From contig CANQRV010000009.1 in assembly GCA_947626355.1 (NCBI GenBank), forward strand, positions 1 to 59,753: DNA of 59,753 nt, read 5' to 3'. Positions within the stretch are counted from its first letter, which is position 1. Every line of letters starts with the position of its first letter. Made by a program: the position numbers and the translations under genes. The notes beneath the pieces are model-generated. The model was not told where the DNA came from and searched no databases. It worked only from the letters and a program-made list of their open reading frames with translations. Positions 54,487 to 59,753 of the stretch are shown here, piece after piece. The stretch comes from an uncultured Muribaculaceae bacterium. GTDB taxonomy: Bacteria > Bacteroidota > Bacteroidia > Bacteroidales > Muribaculaceae.

Positions 54487-57281
54487 TTCTCAGTGAGTTT
54501 TGCTTTCAGATAATGACCCGTATGCGACTCAGGACAGGCTGCCACAGTTTCAGGGGTGCCGGCCACTACCACACTGCCGCCCGCGTCACCACCCTCCGGA
54601 CCTATGTCGATCACCCAGTCAGCACTCTTGATCATGTCCATGTTGTGCTCGATGATCAGGACTGTGTGCCCACGGTCCACAAGTGCGTTGAGCGAGCGCA
54701 GCAGCGTCGAGATGTCGTGGAAATGGAGCCCGGTCGTAGGCTCGTCGAAAATGAAGAGGGTGTGCTCCTTCTTCTCCATCGAGAGGAAATAGGCGAGCTT
54801 CACGCGTTGGCTCTCGCCGCCCGACAGGGTAGAGGAGCTCTGCCCGAGCTTTATGTAGCCGAGGCCCACGTCGTGGAGCGGTGTCAGTTTCTTAATGATG
54901 CGCTTCTCCGCCGTGCCGGCATTATTGCTCAGAAATTCGATGGCCTGGTCTACCGTCATGTCGAGGAAGTCGAAGATGTTCTTGCCGCGGTATTCCACAT
55001 CAAGCACCTCCTGCTTGAAGCGCTTGCCGTGGCAGGCGTCGCACTCCACCGATATGTCGGCCATAAACTGCATCGGAATGGTTATGGTGCCCTCTCCCTT
55101 GCATTCCTCGCAGCGCCCGCCTTCCGCGTTGAATGAGAAATAGGCCGGCGTGAAGCCCATCTGCTTCGATAGCTGCTGCTCGGCGAAGAGCTTCCTGATC
55201 TCGTCGTAGGCTTTCAGATACGTGGCAGGATTGCTGCGCGAGGAGGTGCCGATCGGATTCTGGTCGACAAACTCAACGGCGCCCACCGTCGAGAGGTCGC
55301 CACCCAGCTTCCTGTGGGCTCCCGGAGCATCGACCGGCTCGCCGAGGTAGCGCGCCATCCCTCGGTAGAGTATGTCTCTCACGAGCGTCGACTTGCCGGA
55401 GCCGCTGACGCCGCTCACCACTGTCATCACTCCCAGCGGGAATTTCACGTCGATGTCCTTGAGGTTGTTGGCCGATGCCCCTGTGACCTCGATGGCTTTC
55501 TTCCATGGGCGACGCAGCGGATTGTAGTCGATGCGCCGCTCGCCGCGCAGGTATTCCACAGTGTAGGAGCGTGTCGGCGAGTCGGAGGCCAATGTCTCTT
55601 TCAGGTCGCCCTCATACACCACCTCGCCGCCGAGACGCCCGGCATCGCGGCCGATGTCTACTATATAGTCGGCGGCGAGCATGATCTCCTCGTCGTGCTC
55701 CACCACCACAACAGTGTTGCCGAGCTGCTGAAGGCTGCGGAGCACTCCGATCAGCCGCTGTGTGTCGCGCGAGTGGAGCCCGATGCTCGGCTCGTCGAGG
55801 ATGTAGAGCGAGCCCACGAGGCTCGATCCCAAGGAGGTGGCGAGGTTGATGCGCTGGCTCTCGCCGCCCGAGAGCGACGACGACAGCCGGTCGAGCGTAA
55901 GATAGCCGAGTCCCACCTCGTCGAGGAAGCGCAGGCGGTGGCGTATCTCGGTGAGCAGACGGGCTGCGATGGCAGCGTCATTCTCCGGAAGCTCCAGTGT
56001 GTCGAAAAATGCCCTCAGTTCCTTGATGGGATACCTCACCAGCTCGGTGATCGTCTTGCCGTTGACCTTCACGTATTCCACATCGGGGCGTAGACGCGAC
56101 CCTCCGCAAGTCGGGCATGTAGTCTTGCCCCTGTAGCGTGCCTTCAATACCCGGTATTGTATCTTATACTGGTTCTCGTCGATCCATCTGAAGAATCCGT
56201 TGATGCCTGGCCAGCTGCTGTTGCCCTCCCATAGAAAGCGCTTCTGCGCCTTGGTCAGCTCGGAATAGGGGGTATGGATCGGGAAGTTGAAGTGGGGAGC
56301 TATGTGTATCAGCTCCTTCTTGCACTCGCTCATCTTCTCTCCTCGCCAGCACTGCACGGCGTCCTGATAGACCGACAGCGACTTGTCGGGCACCACCAGG
56401 TCCTCGCTGATGCCCATTACCTTGCCGAAGCCTTCGCATTCCGGGCATGCCCCGTAGGGGTTGTTGAAGTTGAACATCAGGTCGTTGGGCTCCCTGAAGT
56501 CGATGCCGTCGGCCGTGAAGCGCTTCGAGAAGGCATGCTCATGCACGCCGTCGGCACCCCACACCATCACGATACACTCGTCGTGCCCCTCGAAATAGAC
56601 CGTCTCCACGGAGTCGGTGAGGCGCGACACCTCGTCTTTGTCTGGCGATACGGTGAAGCGGTCGATCAGAAGGCGGTAGACGCCTGGCTTCGGCTCCTCC
56701 TTGACGGCGAGCACTTCGGAGATGTCGATGAAAGAGCCGTCCTGCTCCAGTCGCGTGTACCCTTCCTTGAGGTAGATTTCCAGCTGCTGACGCAGCGAGC
56801 GTCCTTCAGGCACGCGGATGTCGATCACCAGCGCCGCGCGCGTCCCCTCCGGATATCCGGCAACGGTGCGCACCACGTCTTCCACGCCATGCTTCTTCAC
56901 CTCGATGCCGCTCACGGGCGAGTAGGTATGACCAACGCGGGCGAAGAGCATACGCATGTAGTCGTAGATCTCGGTCGAGGTCCCTACGGTGCTTCGCGGA
57001 TTGCGGGTGTTCACCTTCTGCTCGATGGCGATGGCCGGAGGCAGACCCTTGATATAGTCGCACTGTGGCTTCGACATGCGCCCCAGGAACTGGCGCGCGT
57101 AGGCCGACAGGCTCTCCACATAGCGCCTCTGCCCCTCGGCATACAGAGTGTCGAAGGCCAGCGACGACTTTCCTGAGCCGCTTACTCCTGTCAAGACTAT
57201 GAATTTATTGAGCGGAAGCTGAAGGTCGATGTTCTTGAGATTGTTGACCGCTGCTCCCTTTATTTCTATGTTCTTATCCAT
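54483..57281 (-). CDS. uvrA: Excinuclease ABC subunit A
   Basis: 932 residues, the damage-sensing ATPase of nucleotide-excision repair. Two ABC modules are complete: Walker A GVSGSGKSSLAFDTL and GVSGSGKSTLVRDIL, signatures LSGGESQRINLATSLG and LSGGESQRVKLAYFLS, and Walker B YILDEPSIGLH and FIFDEPTTGLH. Zinc modules CPTCGGSRLRPD and CEECKGEGT with CDACHGKRF are seen. The upstream region holds no perfect -7 motif; no LexA box was identified. Confidence 0.97.
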   Translation of the reverse strand: MDKNIEIKGAAVNNLKNIDLQLPLNKFIVLTGVSGSGKSSLAFDTLYAEGQRRYVESLSAYARQFLGRMSKPQCDYIKGLPPAIAIEQKVNTRNPRSTVGTSTEIYDYMRMLFARVGHTYSPVSGIEVKKHGVEDVVRTVAGYPEGTRAALVIDIRVPEGRSLRQQLEIYLKEGYTRLEQDGSFIDISEVLAVKEEPKPGVYRLLIDRFTVSPDKDEVSRLTDSVETVYFEGHDECIVMVWGADGVHEHAFSKRFTADGIDFREPNDLMFNFNNPYGACPECEGFGKVMGISEDLVVPDKSLSVYQDAVQCWRGEKMSECKKELIHIAPHFNFPIHTPYSELTKAQKRFLWEGNSSWPGINGFFRWIDENQYKIQYRVLKARYRGKTTCPTCGGSRLRPDVEYVKVNGKTITELVRYPIKELRAFFDTLELPENDAAIAARLLTEIRHRLRFLDEVGLGYLTLDRLSSSLSGGESQRINLATSLGSSLVGSLYILDEPSIGLHSRDTQRLIGVLRSLQQLGNTVVVVEHDEEIMLAADYIVDIGRDAGRLGGEVVYEGDLKETLASDSPTRSYTVEYLRGERRIDYNPLRRPWKKAIEVTGASANNLKDIDVKFPLGVMTVVSGVSGSGKSTLVRDILYRGMARYLGEPVDAPGAHRKLGGDLSTVGAVEFVDQNPIGTSSRSNPATYLKAYDEIRKLFAEQQLSKQMGFTPAYFSFNAEGGRCEECKGEGTITIPMQFMADISVECDACHGKRFKQEVLDVEYRGKNIFDFLDMTVDQAIEFLSNNAGTAEKRIIKKLTPLHDVGLGYIKLGQSSSTLSGGESQRVKLAYFLSMEKKEHTLFIFDEPTTGLHFHDISTLLRSLNALVDRGHTVLIIEHNMDMIKSADWVIDIGPEGGDAGGSVVVAGTPETVAACPESHTGHYLKAKLTEK

Positions 57282-57400
57282 GCTTTCTTAAGGATTGGTG
57301 GGATGCCGGTGACGACACCGCCTGTATTCCCCTACAAAAACAACGCTAATTTTGCTTAATTGGTCTTAACGGCGCATTTTTTTATTTTTATACTTTTGTG

Positions 57401-57408
57401 TAATTTTG
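57401..57408 (+). promoter_or_regulatory. -7 element of the prolyl oligopeptidase gene
   Basis: TAATTTTG fits TAnnTTTG; a T run near 57377-57383 stands in the -33 position. The predicted start leaves a short leader and excludes the in-frame ATG at 57406. Confidence 0.6.
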
Positions 57409-57432
57409 CATCATAAATCAAACCACTATATC

Positions 57433-59571
57433 ATGAAGACATTTCTTGTAATGGCAGCCCTGGCCTCTGTCTCGGCTGCCGCGGCCCAGAATCATGGCTC
57501 CGCTCCACTCAGTTATCCGACGCCCCCGCAGTCTGACACTGTCGATGACTATTTCGGTATCAAGGTCTCCGATCCCTATCGCCCTCTTGAGAACGACACC
57601 GCGGCCGCGACCCTCGCCTGGGTCGATGCCGAGAACGCCGTCACGGAGGCATATCTCGCAGCGATTCCATTCCGTGGCGACATCCGTGCCCGTCTCGCCC
57701 GCCTCGCCGACTATGTCAAGACCGGTCTCCCCTGGAAAGGCAACGACGGACGGTATTACTATTTCGAGAACGACGGACTGAAAAACCAGTCGGTGCTCTA
57801 CCGCGCCGACTCCATCGGAGGAGTCCCCGAGGTGTTTCTCGATCCCAACACCCTTTCCGACGACGGCACGGTGGCCCTCACCGGAGTATTCCAATCTGAC
57901 AACGGCAGATACACCGCCTACACCATATCGCGGAGCGGCAGCGACTGGACGGAGATCTATGTGCTCGACACCGAGACCGGCCGCCTCCTCGACGACCATA
58001 TACTCTGGGCCAAGTTCACCGGCGCGGAATGGGACGGCAACGGCTTCTACTACAGTGCCTACCAGGCGCCGGAGGCCGGCAAGGAGTTCTCAAACGCAAA
58101 TGTGAACCACCGCGTTTATTATCATGAGATAGGCACTTCGCAAAGCGCCGACCGTCTCGTTTTAGAGGATACTGCCAATCCACTTCATTTCCATTCAATC
58201 TACACGGTCGAGGGTGCTCCCGACCTCCTCGTGGTCTACAAGGGTGGTCAGGGTGTCGGCCAGGGTATGCTGGTCTTCGATAAGAAAAATCCCGGCAAGG
58301 GTTGGACGGTGATCGAACCGACACAGAATTTCAACCATTCGGTGATCGGAGCCGACGGCGACCGCCTGTATATCCTCACTTCGATGGATGCCCCGCGCAT
58401 GCGCCTCATGACGGCTCCCGTCTCCAATCCCGCCAAGGAGAACTGGAAGGAGCTGGTGGGGGAGCGCCCGGCTGTGCTCAAGGAGGCTGATTTCTCCGGT
58501 TCCGACATCCTTCTCCTCTATGAGAAAGACGCCAGCAACTATGTGGATGTCATCGGGTCCGACGGTTCACGGAAGGGTGGCATCTCCCTTCCCGGCTACG
58601 GCTCCGTAGGGCTCAGCGCATCGAAGAAGCATCCGGAGGTATTCTATAATTTCACCTCCTTCACAAGCCCGTCGGCTATCTACGAGTTTGACAAGGTATC
58701 CGGCTCCTCGCGGCTGCTCAAGCGTCCTGAGGTGGAAGGTGTGGATTTCGACGACTACATCACCGAGCAGGTGTTCTATCCCTCGGCCGACGGCACCAAG
58801 GTGCCGATGTTCCTGACCTATAAGAAGGGCATGAAGCGCGACGGCAAGAATCCGGTGTATCTCTACGGCTACGGCGGCTTCAATGTCTCCCTCACGCCCG
58901 GCTTCAGCCCTTACCGCATGCTCTGGCTCGAGAACGGTGGCATCTATGCCCAGACCAATCTGCGCGGCGGCTCCGAATACGGCGAGGAGTGGCATGAGGC
59001 CGGCACGAAGCTCAACAAGCTCAATGTCTTCAACGATTTCATCGCCGCGGCCGAATACCTCACTAAAGAGGGCTATACATCGCCCGACTATATCGCTCTC
59101 GAGGGCGGCAGCAACGGCGGCCTTCTTGTCGGAGCCACGGTCAATCTCCGTCCCGACATCGCCAAGGTGGCTATCCCGCGTGTCGGCGTGATGGATATGA
59201 TGCGTTATCATCTCTTCACCATCGGCTGGAACTGGGCTTCCGACTACGGCACGAGCGCCGACTCAGAGGAGATGGCCCGCTATCTGGCCGCATATTCGCC
59301 CGCCCACAACATACGCAATGACGGCACTCCCTATCCTGCCATCCTTGTCACTACCGCCGACCACGACGACCGCGTCGTGCCGGCCCACTCCTTCAAGTAT
59401 GCGGCCGCCCTCCAGGGCGCCGACACCGGCGACGCCCCCAAGCTCATCCGCATTGACAGCAAGGCGGGCCACGGCGCCGGGAAGCCCATCTCGAAGGTGA
59501 TCGACGAGTATGCCGACATCTACTCCTTCATCTTCCACAACATGGGCCTCGCCCCCAAAACCCAAAAATAA
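57433..59571 (+). CDS. Prolyl oligopeptidase (S9A family), exported
   Basis: 712 residues from MKTFLVMAALASVSAAAAQ, a signal peptide, so it is periplasmic or secreted. A seven-bladed beta-propeller (about residues 70-440) precedes the alpha/beta-hydrolase domain. The nucleophile is Ser560 in GGSNGG; the Asp lies in TTADHDDRVVPAHS and the His in SKAGHGAGKP. YGYGGFNVSLTPGFSP and NLRGGSEYGEEWHEAG are typical of S9A peptidases. It cleaves short proline-containing peptides after Pro. The frame opens at ATG 57406, but that is inside the promoter. Confidence 0.95.
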   Translation: MKTFLVMAALASVSAAAAQNHGSAPLSYPTPPQSDTVDDYFGIKVSDPYRPLENDTAAATLAWVDAENAVTEAYLAAIPFRGDIRARLARLADYVKTGLPWKGNDGRYYYFENDGLKNQSVLYRADSIGGVPEVFLDPNTLSDDGTVALTGVFQSDNGRYTAYTISRSGSDWTEIYVLDTETGRLLDDHILWAKFTGAEWDGNGFYYSAYQAPEAGKEFSNANVNHRVYYHEIGTSQSADRLVLEDTANPLHFHSIYTVEGAPDLLVVYKGGQGVGQGMLVFDKKNPGKGWTVIEPTQNFNHSVIGADGDRLYILTSMDAPRMRLMTAPVSNPAKENWKELVGERPAVLKEADFSGSDILLLYEKDASNYVDVIGSDGSRKGGISLPGYGSVGLSASKKHPEVFYNFTSFTSPSAIYEFDKVSGSSRLLKRPEVEGVDFDDYITEQVFYPSADGTKVPMFLTYKKGMKRDGKNPVYLYGYGGFNVSLTPGFSPYRMLWLENGGIYAQTNLRGGSEYGEEWHEAGTKLNKLNVFNDFIAAAEYLTKEGYTSPDYIALEGGSNGGLLVGATVNLRPDIAKVAIPRVGVMDMMRYHLFTIGWNWASDYGTSADSEEMARYLAAYSPAHNIRNDGTPYPAILVTTADHDDRVVPAHSFKYAAALQGADTGDAPKLIRIDSKAGHGAGKPISKVIDEYADIYSFIFHNMGLAPKTQK

Positions 59572-59574
59572 TCC

Positions 59575-59591
59575 CTTGACTCTTGACTCTT
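59575..59591 (+). repeat. Second copy of the CTTGACTCTTGACTCTT 17-mer
   Basis: Identical to 40650-40666, again just after a stop codon. Confidence 0.7.
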
Positions 59592-59593
59592 TG

Positions 59594-59640
59594 TTTAAAA
59601 ACACTGCCGTAAAGCCTCGCTTTACGGCAGTGTTTTTAAA
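59594..59640 (+). terminator. Perfect 21-bp-stem terminator after prolyl oligopeptidase
   Basis: The arms 59594-59614 and 59620-59640 are exact complements around CCTCG; the core is ACACTGCCGTAAAG/CTTTACGGCAGTGT, with A and T tracts on both sides, so it can work in both directions. Confidence 0.92.
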
Positions 59641-59679
59641 ATATAGGGATGAAAATGTATTTAAATCGTTTTTTTGTAT

Positions 59680-59753
59680 TATTACTGTCCGCTAAACCAT
59701 AAAATAGTGAGTCCAACTTCTTGAACGGCAGAAGTTGGGCTTACTTTTTGTAT
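59680..59753. mobile_element. Terminal end of an insertion sequence (partial, cut by window edge)
   Basis: It begins ATTACTGTCCGCTAAA, the reverse complement of 57-72. A 15-bp hairpin with two G-T pairs follows (59707-59721 and 59730-59744, core CCAACTTCT/AGAAGTTGG) and then TTTTTG. A hairpin just inside an IS end commonly blocks read-through into the transposase gene. No transposase is in the window. Confidence 0.5.

Overview
The window reads as chromosomal DNA of a Bacteroidales bacterium, most likely Muribaculaceae-like. Evidence: promoters of the Bacteroidota type (TTTG or TTG, about 19-20 nt, then TAnnTTTG) sit before many genes; the gene set includes DUF3127, a GT3 glycogen synthase, an EF-G2 paralogue, GlnRS, an AAA-DUF4143 ATPase, paired MutA/MutB and a C-terminal tail resembling a type IX secretion sorting domain; coding GC is high. 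The family placement is inference. No rRNA, tRNA or CRISPR array was seen. The two window edges carry the same 16-bp sequence in opposite orientation, apparently the two ends of one insertion-sequence type.

Layout. 1-3.6 kb: an IS end, then htpG and a LolE/FtsX-like permease on the minus strand. 3.8-9.6 kb: a complete glycine cleavage operon gcvT-gcvH-gcvPA-gcvPB-lpdA. 9.7-11.6 kb: an MBL hydrolase and rsmG (minus), then a DUF3127 protein ending in an SSB-like acidic tip. 11.9-18.5 kb: GT3 glycogen synthase, alpha-glucan phosphorylase and an EF-G paralogue lacking the catalytic GTPase motifs. 18.6-24.6 kb: a secreted unknown protein, a DUF3089 lipoprotein, an IS66-family element (tnpA-tnpB-tnpC), a GNAT relic and a NimA/PNPOx-like protein. 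24.7-29.8 kb (minus): glnS with a 51-codon ORF upstream, an ECF sigma factor, a frameshifted prmA and a small-membrane-protein cluster (YtxH twice, a holin-like protein, an unknown). 29.9-36.8 kb (minus): a tightly packed recJ-recQ-umuC-mltF-DUF3332 run. 37-39.8 kb (minus): nfo and an MFS transporter with a large inserted domain. 39.9-50.6 kb (plus): TrmH/SpoU methyltransferase, radA, an unknown exported protein, a porin, an FtsE-like ATPase, methylmalonyl-CoA mutase subunits mutA-mutB, a Yip1-like membrane protein, smpB and (to 52.4 kb) a U32 protein. 52.4-57.3 kb (minus): AAA-DUF4143 ATPase with a 33-bp iterated promoter region, a lipoprotein and uvrA. 57.4-59.6 kb: prolyl oligopeptidase, then the second IS end.

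How it fits together. The glycine operon encodes all T, H, P and L proteins of one-carbon metabolism. The two glycogen genes give synthesis and phosphorolysis of a storage glucan, and the adjacent GTPase-defective EF-G2 suggests a link between carbon limitation and low-energy translation (inference). DNA-repair functions are frequent (recJ, recQ, umuC, nfo, radA, uvrA), and the DUF3127 protein may belong with them because its tail mimics the SSB tip that recruits RecQ and other partners. MutAB belongs to the succinate/propionate route of these fermenters.
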